From Pontibacillus yanchengensis Y32 (lineage in GTDB: Bacteria; Bacillota; Bacilli; Bacillales; BH030062): DNA of 54,392 bases. Each line of letters opens with the position of its first letter. Positions within the stretch are counted from its first letter, which is position 1. The translations under genes were made by a program, and so were the position numbers. The stretch covers positions 1 through 54,392 of the forward strand of contig NZ_AVBF01000025.1 of assembly GCF_000770635.1 (NCBI RefSeq), in the 5' to 3' direction. Shown in pieces: positions 8,696-17,234 of the stretch. The notes below the pieces were generated by a model. The model saw only the letters and a list, made by a program, of their open reading frames with translations, was not told where the DNA came from and did no database searches.

Positions 8696-9457
8696 TCATC
8701 CCAATTTCATATATTGCATAACCTGATGACCAATATCCGCGATGGCTCTCTGCGCTTCAACAGCCTCCCCTACCTCATTTAGTAACACGGCTACATACAC
8801 TGATTGATAGGAATCTACAAACATACCAACGTCATGCTGCACACCATCTAGTTCTCCTGTTTTATTCGCAATTTCAAGGTCCTCATATGTATTATAGGCA
8901 GGTAATTGTGATGTGAGTTGCTGCCCTTTTAGAATCTCTACCATTTCTCTATCATGAAGAGCTAGTTGTTCTAAGAGGTTCACCATGTCCTCAGCTGTTG
9001 TCGTATTATCAAACCCCTGTCCCTGAGCCTTAAGATTCATAAACTCTCTTCTCAATTTCGTGTTCCAACAGCCTAACTCTTCTATCATACGGTTAATAGC
9101 CTCCATGCCAACACTACGTATCACTGCATTGGAAGCTGTGTTATCTGAAACGATAATCATCAGCTTTACTAAATCGTATAAGGAAAACGTATCCTGGGAT
9201 AAAAATTGTAGCACTCCAGCTCCGCCAACTTTATTATGTTGCGGAATGGTTACAGGCGCTGAAAGATCGCCGCCTTCTGTTCTTGCTTGGCGAAATGCTT
9301 CCATCATAATCGGAATTTTAATCACACTTGCAGCTGGCATTATTTCCTTTTCATTGATAGCTATCGTGCCATAGTTTGTTCTAATCACAACACTCGCCTT
9401 CGCATTTAGTGTTGATACAATGTTAGTCACTTTCTTCTCCAGACTTGATAGATTCAT
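8696..9457 (-). CDS. Serine hydrolase of the class A beta-lactamase fold
   Basis: About 253 residues. It carries the three active-site motifs of the fold: SVIK (SxxK, near residue 43), SDN in IVSDNTASN (near 105) and KTG in IANKTGELDG (near 195). The loop where class A enzymes carry the ExxxN deacylation residues reads REFMNLKAQGQGF, so the canonical glutamate arrangement is not evident. No signal peptide is seen: the protein starts MNLSSLEKKV, with AGAGGTG upstream of the ATG at 9457. A GTG nine bases earlier is less likely. It could be an esterase, amidase or peptidase-like hydrolase, and resistance to beta-lactams is not established. Confidence 0.75.
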   Translation of the reverse strand: MNLSSLEKKVTNIVSTLNAKASVVIRTNYGTIAINEKEIMPAASVIKIPIMMEAFRQARTEGGDLSAPVTIPQHNKVGGAGVLQFLSQDTFSLYDLVKLMIIVSDNTASNAVIRSVGMEAINRMIEELGCWNTKLRREFMNLKAQGQGFDNTTTAEDMVNLLEQLALHDREMVEILKGQQLTSQLPAYNTYEDLEIANKTGELDGVQHDVGMFVDSYQSVYVAVLLNEVGEAVEAQRAIADIGHQVMQYMKLG

Positions 9458-9531
9458 CAGCTTCACCTCTTTCCATCATTATATTCCCTACACCTGAAAC
9501 AAAAAAGTGAGACGGGAGAGCTGCCCCTTTT

Positions 9532-9558
9532 GGGACGGAGGGACAGGTCCCTCGTCCC
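9532..9558. repeat. Palindromic repeat copy
   Basis: Arm GGGACGGAGGGAC, centre AG and arm GTCCCTCGTCCC, followed by ATTTTTC. It is identical in sequence to the copy at 8595 and lies upstream of the hydrolase gene and of the small membrane-peptide gene. Confidence 0.85.
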
Positions 9559-9645
9559 ATTTTTCTCTGCAAACGAATCCTTTTTATATGCTCAAGCGTA
9601 TAGAGACTATACGCTTCTCCTTTACAAAAATGGAGGTGACGACCT

Positions 9646-9750
9646 ATGTTCATGAGAATATTCCATAAAGCAAATCGATTAACTAAAATCCTTATGCTGA
9701 CTAGCGTAATAGTTTTGTTAGTAGTTGGTATCGTACTGTTGATGCAATAA
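9646..9750 (+). CDS. Small hydrophobic membrane peptide, 34 residues
   Basis: A strong ribosome site GGAGGTGAC lies seven bases before the ATG. The product MFMRIFHKANRLTK continues into one hydrophobic stretch of about 18 residues rich in V, L and I, and ends in MQ. This is a positively charged, amphipathic N-terminus followed by a single membrane helix. A palindromic repeat follows the stop at once and may serve as its terminator. The function is unknown. It resembles single-pass regulatory or toxin-like micropeptides only in general layout. Confidence 0.6.
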   Translation: MFMRIFHKANRLTKILMLTSVIVLLVVGIVLLMQ

Positions 9751-9752
9751 AA

Positions 9753-9783
9753 GTGGGACGAGGTACCTGTCCCTCCGTCCCAC
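9753..9783. repeat. Palindromic repeat copy abutting the codB promoter
   Basis: Left arm GTGGGACGAGGTAC and right arm CCTCCGTCCCAC surround CTGTC. The repeat ends one base before the TTGACA box of the codBA promoter and starts two bases after the micropeptide stop. Confidence 0.85.
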
Positions 9784-9784
9784 C

Positions 9785-9813
9785 TTGACACATGGCTGGG
9801 GTGTCTGTAATAA
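9785..9813 (+). promoter_or_regulatory. Sigma-A promoter of codBA
   Basis: TTGACA (9785-9790) and TAATAA (9808-9813) are spaced by 17 bases. The transcript would start just before the PyrR-like binding loop and attenuator. Confidence 0.7.
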
Positions 9814-9844
9814 TGCCAATAACTGAATACTGGTACCTTTAAAT

Positions 9845-9871
9845 GCAGTCCCGTGAGGCTGACAAGGTAAG
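9845..9871 (+). promoter_or_regulatory. PyrR-binding loop in the codBA leader
   Basis: The sequence GCAGTCCCGTGAGGCTGAC followed by AAGGT matches the PyrR RNA-binding loop of Bacillus pyr leaders (AGUCC, GAGGCU and AAGG blocks in order). An intrinsic terminator lies 67 bases downstream. This predicts that UMP-bound PyrR promotes termination before codB. Confidence 0.8.
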
Positions 9872-9937
9872 TCGGAATTTATATGATATTAGACGTAAAT
9901 GCGTAGCGCTCGTCTATTTTCTTATATGCACACGTAT

Positions 9938-9976
9938 AGGCTTCTTGTCAGGAACGACTGACAAGAAGCCTTTTTT
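9938..9976 (+). terminator. PyrR-type attenuator terminator before codB
   Basis: A 13-base perfect stem with arms AGGCTTCTTGTCA and TGACAAGAAGCCT is followed by a run of six T residues. It sits inside the codBA leader, well before the codB start, which fits an attenuator rather than a gene-end terminator. Confidence 0.88.
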
Positions 9977-10059
9977 ATTCATGCATGGGAAAATACGACA
10001 TAGTCAACGCACTGGTACCAGTTTTTCAAATCCTTTTTGAATTACTGGAGGTATTCTTC

Positions 10060-11328
10060 ATGAAAACAGTAGACCGCGATTTTTCCTTACAAGCAGTACC
10101 ACAATCAAACCGCAACGGATTTTGGAAGATGTTTATGGTGATGCTAGGCTTCACCTTCTTCTCGGCCAGTATGTGGTCTGGGGGAGAGCTAGGTGCAGGG
10201 CTTACCATGACCCAATTCATCGTTACAGTAATGGCAGGTAACCTAATCCTCGGACTATACACTGGGCTTCTCGGCTATATCGCAGCCGACACTGGCCTGT
10301 CTACCCATTTACTTGCACGCCGCGCTTTTGGTGAAAAAGGATCGTACCTTGCTTCTCTTTTACTAGGTGCTACCCAAGTTGGATGGTTCGGAGTAGGCGT
10401 TGCCATGTTCGCTTTTCCTGTTCAAAAAGCAACTGGCATGGACACCACCCTGCTCATTGCAGTAGCCGGAATTCTCATGACCGTAACAGCTTATTTTGGC
10501 ATGAAGGCGCTCATGATCTTAAGCTTCATCGCAGTACCAGCCATCACCGTGCTTGGTAGTTTTTCTGTATTCAAAGCTACAGATAGTGTCGGAGGCATAA
10601 ATGGATTGATGTCCTACACACCGGACTCTTCCATTACTTTGGCCGCTGCGCTAACCATCTGCATCGGTTCCTTTATTAGCGGAGGCACACTCACACCAGA
10701 CTTCGCTCGCTTTGCAAAAACGAAGCGCCATGGGCTCATCACAACTGTCATAGCCTTTTTCATCGGAAATTCCCTTATGTTCTTATTCGGTGCCATAGGC
10801 TCCATCGCCACAGGTAATGCGGACATCTCTGAAGTTATGTTCACACAAGGGCTCATCATTCCAGCAGTGTTAGTTCTCGGGCTGAACATCTGGACGACAA
10901 ACGACAATGCTCTGTACGCATCAGCACTAGGCTTTTCAAACATTACCAAAATCACGAAAAATAAAGTCGTTCTTTTCAACGGAGTGGTGGGAACCCTACT
11001 AGCAATGTGGTTGTACAACAACTTCGTCGGTTTCCTAACCTTTCTAGGATCCACACTTCCGCCTGTAGGGGCAATCATTCTAGCCGATTATTTCATCGCA
11101 CGTCGGAAGGAATATGAAGGCGTACAACAGAAAGCATATAGTAAGGTGAGATGGTCCGCCCTCTCTGCATGGGGGATAGCGATTCTTCTAGCAAAATTCG
11201 CACCAGGTATCGCACCGCTTAACGCCATTATCGGGGCAGCGGCTTCCTATATACTCATCCATTTTGCTGGAGAATTCCTATCTACGAAACCATCAACCCA
11301 ATACAAACCAACAAAGGTGAGTAGTTAA
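10060..11328 (+). CDS. codB: Cytosine permease, NCS1 family
   Basis: This integral membrane protein of about 422 residues has roughly twelve hydrophobic segments. Family landmarks include [15 protein letters not shown] near residue 40 and the mid-protein [14 protein letters not shown] near 205. The ATG at 10060 follows TGGAGG with good spacing, and the longer upstream reading frame lacks a ribosome site. It should import cytosine. It sits three bases upstream of codA, and the shared leader has a PyrR-type attenuator, so the pair should be induced when pyrimidine nucleotides are low. Confidence 0.92.
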   Translation: MKTVDRDFSLQAVPQSNRNGFWKMFMVMLGFTFFSASMWSGGELGAGLTMTQFIVTVMAGNLILGLYTGLLGYIAADTGLSTHLLARRAFGEKGSYLASLLLGATQVGWFGVGVAMFAFPVQKATGMDTTLLIAVAGILMTVTAYFGMKALMILSFIAVPAITVLGSFSVFKATDSVGGINGLMSYTPDSSITLAAALTICIGSFISGGTLTPDFARFAKTKRHGLITTVIAFFIGNSLMFLFGAIGSIATGNADISEVMFTQGLIIPAVLVLGLNIWTTNDNALYASALGFSNITKITKNKVVLFNGVVGTLLAMWLYNNFVGFLTFLGSTLPPVGAIILADYFIARRKEYEGVQQKAYSKVRWSALSAWGIAILLAKFAPGIAPLNAIIGAAASYILIHFAGEFLSTKPSTQYKPTKVSS

Positions 11329-11330
11329 TC

Positions 11331-12596
11331 ATGATTATTAAGCGAGCAAATATTCGAGGCTTTGAAGACTTAATGGATATCAAAATTGAGAATGGAATGT
11401 TCTCTGAAATCGGGGTAGGACTGGACACAACGTATGAGGAGCATATCATTGAAGCCAATGGTCAGCTCCTCCTCCCCCCTTTTGTGGAACCCCACATTCA
11501 CTTAGATACGATTTTGACAGCTGGGGAACCTGATTGGAACAAAAGCGGAACACTATTTGAGGGAATTGAGCGCTGGTCTGAACGAAAAGAATCGTTAACG
11601 CATGATGATGTGAAAAACCGTGCTACCAAAGCATTGAAATGGCAAATTGCACAAGGCATTCAACACGTCCGCACTCATGTGGATGTGACAGACCCTGACC
11701 TAACAGCACTGAAGGCCATGCTAGAGGTGAAAGAAGATTTCGCGCCTTATGTAACACTACAAATCGTGGCGTTCCCTCAAGAAGGAATCTTGTCTTATCC
11801 AAATGGGGAATCCCTTCTTGAAGAAGCTCTACAATTAGGAGCAGATGTTGTTGGTGGCATCCCTCATTTTGAATTCACGAGAGAATATGGCGTCGAATCC
11901 GTGAAAAAGGTGTTCGAACTAGCACAGAAATACGACCGATTAATTGATTTTCATTGCGATGAAATCGATGATGAGCAATCACGATTTGTAGAGGTTGTCG
12001 CAGCAGAAGCACATCGTACCGGTATGGGAGAAAAAGTAACAGCCAGCCACACCACAGCGATGCACTCATACAATGATGCGTATGTATCCAAGCTCTTCCG
12101 CTTACTAAAACTATCGAACATCAACTTTATCGCAAACCCGCTTGTTAACATTCACCTACAAGGACGCTTTGATTCCTATCCAAAACGACGAGGCATCACG
12201 CGCGTAAAAGAGATGCTTGATGAAGGATTAAACGTGGCATTCGGCCATGACGACGTGTTCGACCCTTGGTACCCACTAGGCACAGGCAATATGCTACAAG
12301 TCCTGCAAATGGGCATCCACGCCACTCATCTCATGGGCTACGATGACATTGTGAAATCCATTGATCTCATCACCATCAATAGCGCCAAAGCTATGAACAT
12401 CGCAGACGAATATGGCATTGAAGAAGGCAAGCCAGCGAACTTCATCCTACTCCATGCCGAGGATGAATTCGATGCCGTCCGCCGCCAAACCCCTGTCCGT
12501 TATTCCATGCGCCACGGAAACGTATTGGCAGAAACGAAGCCGGCCGAGACGAGCATTCATTTGAATGAAGAAGAGGATATTGATTTTCGAAAATAA
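11331..12596 (+). CDS. codA: Cytosine deaminase, amidohydrolase family
   Basis: This cytoplasmic metal enzyme has 421 residues, close to E. coli CodA. Metal and active-site motifs appear in order: PHIHLD near residue 56, HVDV near 118, HCDEIDDEQ near 206, SHTTAMH near 236 and [10 protein letters not shown] near 304. It converts cytosine to uracil plus ammonia, which feeds pyrimidine salvage. AAAGGTGAG precedes the ATG, next to the codB stop. Related isoguanine or creatinine deaminases share the fold, but the partnership with codB and the PyrR leader favours cytosine. Confidence 0.93.
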   Translation: MIIKRANIRGFEDLMDIKIENGMFSEIGVGLDTTYEEHIIEANGQLLLPPFVEPHIHLDTILTAGEPDWNKSGTLFEGIERWSERKESLTHDDVKNRATKALKWQIAQGIQHVRTHVDVTDPDLTALKAMLEVKEDFAPYVTLQIVAFPQEGILSYPNGESLLEEALQLGADVVGGIPHFEFTREYGVESVKKVFELAQKYDRLIDFHCDEIDDEQSRFVEVVAAEAHRTGMGEKVTASHTTAMHSYNDAYVSKLFRLLKLSNINFIANPLVNIHLQGRFDSYPKRRGITRVKEMLDEGLNVAFGHDDVFDPWYPLGTGNMLQVLQMGIHATHLMGYDDIVKSIDLITINSAKAMNIADEYGIEEGKPANFILLHAEDEFDAVRRQTPVRYSMRHGNVLAETKPAETSIHLNEEEDIDFRK

Positions 12597-12713
12597 AAGC
12601 GCACATATCTTACTCACCCCCGACAGGCTTAAGCAAAGCCTCGTCGGGGTTATTTTTGCCATGGAGAGGACTTGGTGAAAGTAGACGCTGTAGCTAAACA
12701 TGTGAGCCCCAGA
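12596..12713. repeat. Dispersed inverted-repeat element, diverged copy
   Basis: It keeps the AAAAGCGC left end, the ACCCCCGACAGGCTTAAG block and the right end GACGCTGTAGCTAAACATG. These match the element at 3661 with many changes and a shortened middle. It starts at the codA stop codon. Confidence 0.6.
12617..12656 (+). terminator. Terminator of codBA inside the repeat element
   Basis: CCCCGAC and GGCTT pair with AAGCC and GTCGGGG, and TTATTTTT follows. The hairpin is formed by the repeat element's own inverted repeat, so the element appears to supply the gene-end terminator. Confidence 0.75.
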
Positions 12714-12730
12714 ATCATTCGTTGCATTTT

Positions 12731-13819
12731 TTAATCATTATGCTTCAAATCCTTCGTTACTAATAAAGCCACGCCAACAGCCAACACTCCTGCAGTTAGC
12801 TTCCCTATTATAACTGGCAAAATCATCTCTTTTTCCACTCCAGCGACAAATGCAAGATGACTACCAGCAACAAACGCCCCACTAACAGCAAAGGCCGCAT
12901 TCATCACTTTGCCCCTCTCATCCATATCCTTCATCGTGCCTAACATCGGGATAGCATGAGCGAGGGAAGCAATTAAGCCCGTCATCGAGGTAGCATTTAG
13001 CCCTGCTTTTTGCCCCCATCTTGAAAAGCGTTTTTCCGCTTTTTGATTAATAAAAGCTACTAGCGGATAAGCTCCTGCAAGTGTGACGGTAATTTTCGCA
13101 ACAATAATAGCCCCTTCACTTAGCGGGGCAATCCCAGGAAGGAATTCAATCTCCGTAAGCGTCTGAATGGTAACCGTGACCAATCCAACTATAACGACAT
13201 ACTCAACACCCTTACCAAACATAGAGAATACCCGAATCGTCGCATTTGTAAAAAAGGCCAAACCAATTGCTATGAAAAACGAAAGAATGATGGTTGGGAT
13301 TAAATTTGTTAGCATCCACCCCCATTCATACCCCGCTACAGCACCTCCTGTGAGAACACCAGCCGGAATGGTCATCACGCCTATCAAGATGCCCTTCGCG
13401 AAAAATGGCCGATCTTTTTGTTGAACAACGGATAACGCTACCGGGATGGTAAAAACCAATGTCGGACCTACCATCGTCCCAAGGAAAGCCCACGAAAATA
13501 TAGCAGCATCCTCCGATGATGCCAGTGATTTTGATAGCGGATAAGCACCCATATCAATCGCGAGAATCATAGAAGCGAACATCGAAGGATCCGCCCCAAA
13601 CCACTCAAAAACGGGTACAACCACAGGAGCTAGCAGTTCCGCTAACACAGGAGCAAGGGAAATAATCCCGATCATGGCTAACGCTAACGGCCCCATCATC
13701 ATAAACGCTTCACGAAAATGTTCTCCTAGCGATAGTCGATTATGTAATACATAATGATCCACAGCACCAATCACCATAAATAAACACATGACTATAAGCA
13801 ACCCTTCATTAAACCACAA
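12731..13819 (-). CDS. eutH: EutH-like ethanolamine permease
   Basis: This membrane protein of 362 residues has about ten hydrophobic segments and the EutH family layout, for example LAIDMGAYPLS near residue 88, AFLGTMVGPTLVFTIP near 110 and ASLAHAIPMLGTMKDMDERG near 285. EutH is the ethanolamine transport protein. No ammonia-lyase, shell protein or other eut gene is visible in the window, so the gene is an orphan here. Substrate assignment is by family only. Upstream, in the same direction, is a GGDEF protein, separated by a hairpin. Confidence 0.82.
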   Translation of the reverse strand: MWFNEGLLIVMCLFMVIGAVDHYVLHNRLSLGEHFREAFMMMGPLALAMIGIISLAPVLAELLAPVVVPVFEWFGADPSMFASMILAIDMGAYPLSKSLASSEDAAIFSWAFLGTMVGPTLVFTIPVALSVVQQKDRPFFAKGILIGVMTIPAGVLTGGAVAGYEWGWMLTNLIPTIILSFFIAIGLAFFTNATIRVFSMFGKGVEYVVIVGLVTVTIQTLTEIEFLPGIAPLSEGAIIVAKITVTLAGAYPLVAFINQKAEKRFSRWGQKAGLNATSMTGLIASLAHAIPMLGTMKDMDERGKVMNAAFAVSGAFVAGSHLAFVAGVEKEMILPVIIGKLTAGVLAVGVALLVTKDLKHND

Positions 13820-13942
13820 CCATCATCCCTCCGAACCGTTCCTCGATACTTTTTTCTATCGTATATCATTTAATGGGATGTGAAAATGAAAATGTAACGC
13901 TGGTTGGGTAGGCCGCCTTTTAGAACGGTATAAAACCATTAC

Positions 13943-13974
13943 TAAAGCTTCCATCCTGAAAAGATAGAAGCTTT
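13943..13974 (-). terminator. Hairpin after the GGDEF gene
   Basis: Arms AAAGCTTC and GAAGCTTT with extra pairing form a stem just downstream of the GGDEF stop on the minus strand. The following T run is weak, so termination is only likely. Confidence 0.45.
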
Positions 13975-13986
13975 GTATTCATGTCT

Positions 13987-14643
13987 CTATTTATGCTCGT
14001 ACATTTTTTTATCCGCTTCAGATACTAACTGATCTAAATCACAATTGCCGTTATTACAATACACTATCCCCTTTGCTCCCGACACTTCCAATCCATTGGA
14101 TAGAACAAAGGTCTCCATTGCATCAGTCTCTTTGGTAGAGTGGTTTGGTAGAACCTCAATCATTAAAAATTCATCCCCACCCCACCTCGATACTACCCCG
14201 GTTCCCGTAACTCTTTCATTTAGAATACCAGCAATCTCCGTTAAAACGAAATCACCCATTTCATGACCATACTGATCATTGATGGATTTGAAATCATTCA
14301 AGTCAACTAGCGTTACACGTGTATGTTTTTCTTGGTGTACATGATGGACGTACTTATAAAAATGAGTATAGACCCACCTTCGATTATACGCTCCTGTCAG
14401 ACAATCTCTTTCAGAATAAAATCGGACAAGGTCGAACCTTTTACCAATCCACCAAGCTAACATCCCTTCTAAAACCGAAACAATGAGAGTCACCCAGAAC
14501 CTTGGTCCATCTAGCTTTGGCAAATTTCCTTGAAATGAGTACGTGTACACACTCCAAAATATATACAAAGAGATGACTAGAAGAATGCTAATAATTCTTC
14601 CCTTATATCTTAGACCAATAATCATTGGACGGTGAGCATTCAT
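13987..14643 (-). CDS. Membrane-anchored GGDEF diguanylate cyclase
   Basis: About 218 residues. Two hydrophobic segments occupy residues 10-65, and a GGDEF domain follows. DCLTGAYNRR (near 80), DLNDFKSINDQYGHEMGD (near 110) and the intact signature WGGDEF (near 155) are present, so cyclic di-GMP synthesis is plausible. The RxxD inhibitory site five residues before the signature is absent (TGTG instead). No separate sensor domain is visible beyond the membrane part. The start at 14643 has AAAGGGG nine bases upstream. An ATG nine bases earlier has no spacing to that site. Confidence 0.85.
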   Translation of the reverse strand: MNAHRPMIIGLRYKGRIISILLVISLYIFWSVYTYSFQGNLPKLDGPRFWVTLIVSVLEGMLAWWIGKRFDLVRFYSERDCLTGAYNRRWVYTHFYKYVHHVHQEKHTRVTLVDLNDFKSINDQYGHEMGDFVLTEIAGILNERVTGTGVVSRWGGDEFLMIEVLPNHSTKETDAMETFVLSNGLEVSGAKGIVYCNNGNCDLDQLVSEADKKMYEHK

Positions 14644-14734
14644 TCCAACCATCCCCTTTGAAAGGTAAATTTGTTAGTTCTATTATACTAGGTATTTTGT
14701 CATAATTTCACGTTTTTTTCAACTATTAAGTTTT

Positions 14735-14813
14735 GGGACGGAGGGACAGGTCCCTCATCCCACTTTGGTGCATTGTGCCGTTTTTGGGATGGAGGGACCT
14801 GTCCCTCCATCCC
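14735..14813. repeat. Palindromic repeat, two copies
   Basis: Copy one (14735-14761) has arm GGGACGGAGGGAC and arm GTCCCTCATCCC. Copy two (14786-14813) is GGGATGGAGGGACC, TGTCCCTCCATCCC. They fill the gap between the divergent GGDEF gene and the 140-residue protein gene. Confidence 0.85.
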
Positions 14814-14907
14814 ACCTCATTGTCCCGCCCTTTTCTCTTTTGTTATACTAATCGCCTAGATACTAAAATTTTAAGTCAATCACAACTAGAGAGGGTCGCA
14901 ACTAAAG

Positions 14908-15330
14908 ATGCTATACATATGGGATATTGAGGAAATTGTGAAAAATACATTGCAAGAGCACAATATGAAAATAAATTATGAATTCAATAACGAATTAGCT
15001 TCACCAATGAATTACAACGTGACTACCAATACAATTAAATTTAATTATCTTGAAGTGAACAGATATATTAACAAAATAAATATTAAAGAAACCGGGGAAA
15101 ACCTGGTCAAAATCATCCTCTTTCGCGAGATGGGGTTTTATGTAACCTTCAAGAAAAACAAACATGATTTACGTACGCTCATTTATGGTGGTGAGGACGA
15201 AAAAGCAGAGCTGCAAGCTGTTATCGAGAAAAATGCCTGGGAATATGGAAGAACATTAGCACCAGAGCATCTGGTTGAATCCTACGACAAGGTCCGTGAA
15301 CTTGATGGAATGCTTATAGAAGGATTGTAA
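14908..15330 (+). CDS. Uncharacterised protein, possible degenerate zinc-peptidase fold
   Basis: 140 residues, no signal peptide, no membrane segment. I do not recognise the family. A central stretch, ENLVKIILFREMGFYVTFKK (residues 64-83), has the shape of the HExGH helix of minimal zinc peptidases. However, arginine and phenylalanine sit where the two histidines should be. The C-terminal KNAWEYGRTLAPEHLVESYD also recalls the helix after that site in such proteins. This is a weak resemblance by eye. The ATG start lacks an ideal ribosome site (GAGAGGG is about 13 bases upstream). Confidence 0.6.
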   Translation: MLYIWDIEEIVKNTLQEHNMKINYEFNNELASPMNYNVTTNTIKFNYLEVNRYINKINIKETGENLVKIILFREMGFYVTFKKNKHDLRTLIYGGEDEKAELQAVIEKNAWEYGRTLAPEHLVESYDKVRELDGMLIEGL

Positions 15331-15498
15331 TTAATTTTATCGTGAAGCTCTCATTAGGATAGTCATACGTTACGGTCCACCCCACATTTTCAACAATCAA
15401 GTCCTGTTACTATGTATATTTAGGGATAAGGTGTTATTCTAGAAGAGATGGGGAAGGATAACAATGGATTCTTTACATTAAGATAAGGAGTGGTGAAC

Positions 15499-16389
15499 AT
15501 GAACACAACTCATTTCGAAAGAATGAAAAATGGAAACGGATTTATCGCAGCACTAGATCAAAGCGGAGGAAGTACTCCAAAAGCATTAGCAGATTACGGT
15601 GTACCTGAAGATGCTTACGCCAACGAAGATGAGATGTTTGACCGCGTTCACGAAATGCGGACAAGGATCATGACAGCCCCAGCATTTGATTCTGACAAGA
15701 TTCTTGGTACTATCTTGTTCGAGCAAACAATGGACCGTGAAATAGAAGGTAAATATACAGCTGATTACCTTTCTGACAACGGCATCGTACCTTTCCTTAA
15801 AGTCGACAAAGGCCTAGCAGAAAAAGAAAATGGCGTTCAGTTAATGAAGCCGATTCATGACCTGGACGAGACACTTAAGCGCGCGAACGAGCGCAACATT
15901 TTCGGTACTAAAATGCGTTCTGTTATCCATGAACCAAACCCAGAGGCAATAAAAGAAGTCGTAGATCAGCAATTTGACGTTGCGAAGCGCATCTTGGAAT
16001 ATGACCTCATTCCAATTATCGAACCTGAGGTAGACATTCATAGCACTGATAAGGAAAAATCTGAAGAAATCCTAAAAGATGAAATTCTAAAACACTTAAA
16101 CGAGTTATCAGAAGATCAAAATGTGATGCTGAAGCTTTCTATTCCTACGAGAGCGAACGCCTTTAAAGAACTAATCGATCATCCACGTGTCGTGCGCGTT
16201 GTCGCTCTTTCTGGTGGTTATTCTCGTGAAGAAGCAAACGAAAAGCTAAAAGAAAATGAAGGCTTAATCGCAAGCTTCTCCCGTGCATTGATTGCTGACT
16301 TAAACGCTAATCAAACAGATGAAGAGTTCAACAAATCCATGAACCTGGCTGTAGATAAGATCTATGATGCTTCTGTAAATAAAAAATAA
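15499..16389 (+). CDS. fda: Fructose-bisphosphate aldolase, class I
   Basis: 296 residues, the same length as the staphylococcal class I enzyme. It should cleave fructose 1,6-bisphosphate by a Schiff-base mechanism. [13 protein letters not shown] near residue 17, KVDKG near 100, KMRSVI near 137 and MLKLSIPT near 213 are the family's strand ends, and the last carries the candidate Schiff-base lysine. The ATG at 15499 has AAGGAG eight bases upstream. An upstream GTG pair in frame is less likely. The gene stands alone and ends in a strong terminator. Confidence 0.93.
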   Translation: MNTTHFERMKNGNGFIAALDQSGGSTPKALADYGVPEDAYANEDEMFDRVHEMRTRIMTAPAFDSDKILGTILFEQTMDREIEGKYTADYLSDNGIVPFLKVDKGLAEKENGVQLMKPIHDLDETLKRANERNIFGTKMRSVIHEPNPEAIKEVVDQQFDVAKRILEYDLIPIIEPEVDIHSTDKEKSEEILKDEILKHLNELSEDQNVMLKLSIPTRANAFKELIDHPRVVRVVALSGGYSREEANEKLKENEGLIASFSRALIADLNANQTDEEFNKSMNLAVDKIYDASVNKK

Positions 16390-16394
16390 AAGCT

Positions 16395-16430
16395 AAAAAA
16401 GAGCCTCTCACCTTTTGAGAGGCTCTTTTA
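16395..16430 (+). terminator. Terminator after fda
   Basis: GAGCCTCTCA pairs perfectly with TGAGAGGCTC around a CCTTT loop, with an A run before and TTTTA after. It may work on both strands. Confidence 0.88.
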
Positions 16431-16488
16431 TGAAAGCAGGAACGATCTTGGGTTCCTGCTTATTTTTTGTACTTATAAAAAGACTCCG

Positions 16489-17088
16489 CTACTTCTGCAC
16501 CATAGCCTGAATGACATGCCCAACACCATTATGCCTTTCCCCTTCATTCCGCTCTGCTTCGCCATAGAAAAAGTGAAGGCATTTGTAAGGTTTAATCCAA
16601 CCTAGTACATCTTCCGGAGAAAAAAGCATCTCCTTAGCAGGTGGCCCACCAGTACCATAGGACAATTGTTCTTCCGAATAAACCTCAAACAATATCACTC
16701 CACCAGGCTTAACAGATCGAAACATCTGCTCTAATAAGAACGGTTGATCCTGCTTGGGAACGTGACCAAAGACCATAACAGCCGCATCGAATTGATTAGG
16801 CTGTATATTTTCCGTAGTGAGGTCACATTGAACAGTCTCTACCTGAACCCCCGCTTCATCCGCAAGCTCTTTGCTTTTACTTAATCCAGCTTCCGATTGA
16901 TCAAGAATGGTGACGTGGTGTCCAAGCTTAGCCAAGTACACCCCATTACGCCCTTCTCCTTCAGCAAAACATCCGATATGACTATTCTCCGGTAAACGCG
17001 AACTCTTGTCCTGAACAAATTGATTCGCATCTTTTCCATATACATAGCCTTCCTGCGAAAAACTCTCATCCCAGAATTCCCTGGACAT
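16489..17088 (-). CDS. Class I SAM-dependent methyltransferase
   Basis: 199 residues, cytoplasmic. The SAM-binding region reads GCFAEGEGRNGVYLAKLGHHVTILDQS near residue 40, with the acidic residue after the second strand in LDQS and a post-motif AAVMVFGHVP near 105. The start of the protein (REFWDESFSQEGYVYGKDAN) resembles the TehB-like group of small methyltransferases. The ATG at 17088 has AGGGGG seven bases upstream. The substrate is unknown and no neighbour points to one. Confidence 0.82.
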   Translation of the reverse strand: MSREFWDESFSQEGYVYGKDANQFVQDKSSRLPENSHIGCFAEGEGRNGVYLAKLGHHVTILDQSEAGLSKSKELADEAGVQVETVQCDLTTENIQPNQFDAAVMVFGHVPKQDQPFLLEQMFRSVKPGGVILFEVYSEEQLSYGTGGPPAKEMLFSPEDVLGWIKPYKCLHFFYGEAERNEGERHNGVGHVIQAMVQK

Positions 17089-17169
17089 CAAACTACCCCC
17101 TACAGTATATAAAGTATCACCAGTATATCACCCCATACCAATAGGAACAAACAATGGGATGGGGGGAAT

Positions 17170-17197
17170 GGGATGGGGGGACAGGTCCCTCGTCCCA
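17170..17197. repeat. Palindromic repeat copy
   Basis: GGGATGGGGGGAC, centre AG, GTCCCTCGTCCC. A second, partial left arm lies just before it from 17155. It sits between two convergently spaced minus-strand genes and may end the RlmCD-type gene's neighbour transcript. Confidence 0.8.
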
Positions 17198-17234
17198 TTC
17201 CAAAAAAAGCAGAAACCCACCATCGGGTTTCTGC

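Noticed and set aside
9423-9791. Minus-strand frame of 122 codons across two palindromic repeats
   Set aside because: Its start lies in a repeat, it has no ribosome site, and it runs antisense to the micropeptide gene. The text is the translation of the repeat.
10614-11078. 154-codon minus-strand frame inside codB
   Set aside because: It is antisense to a well-supported membrane protein, has no ribosome site and gives low-complexity text.
12731-13819. Ethanolamine microcompartment locus
   Set aside because: Only eutH is present. No shell protein or lyase gene lies nearby.
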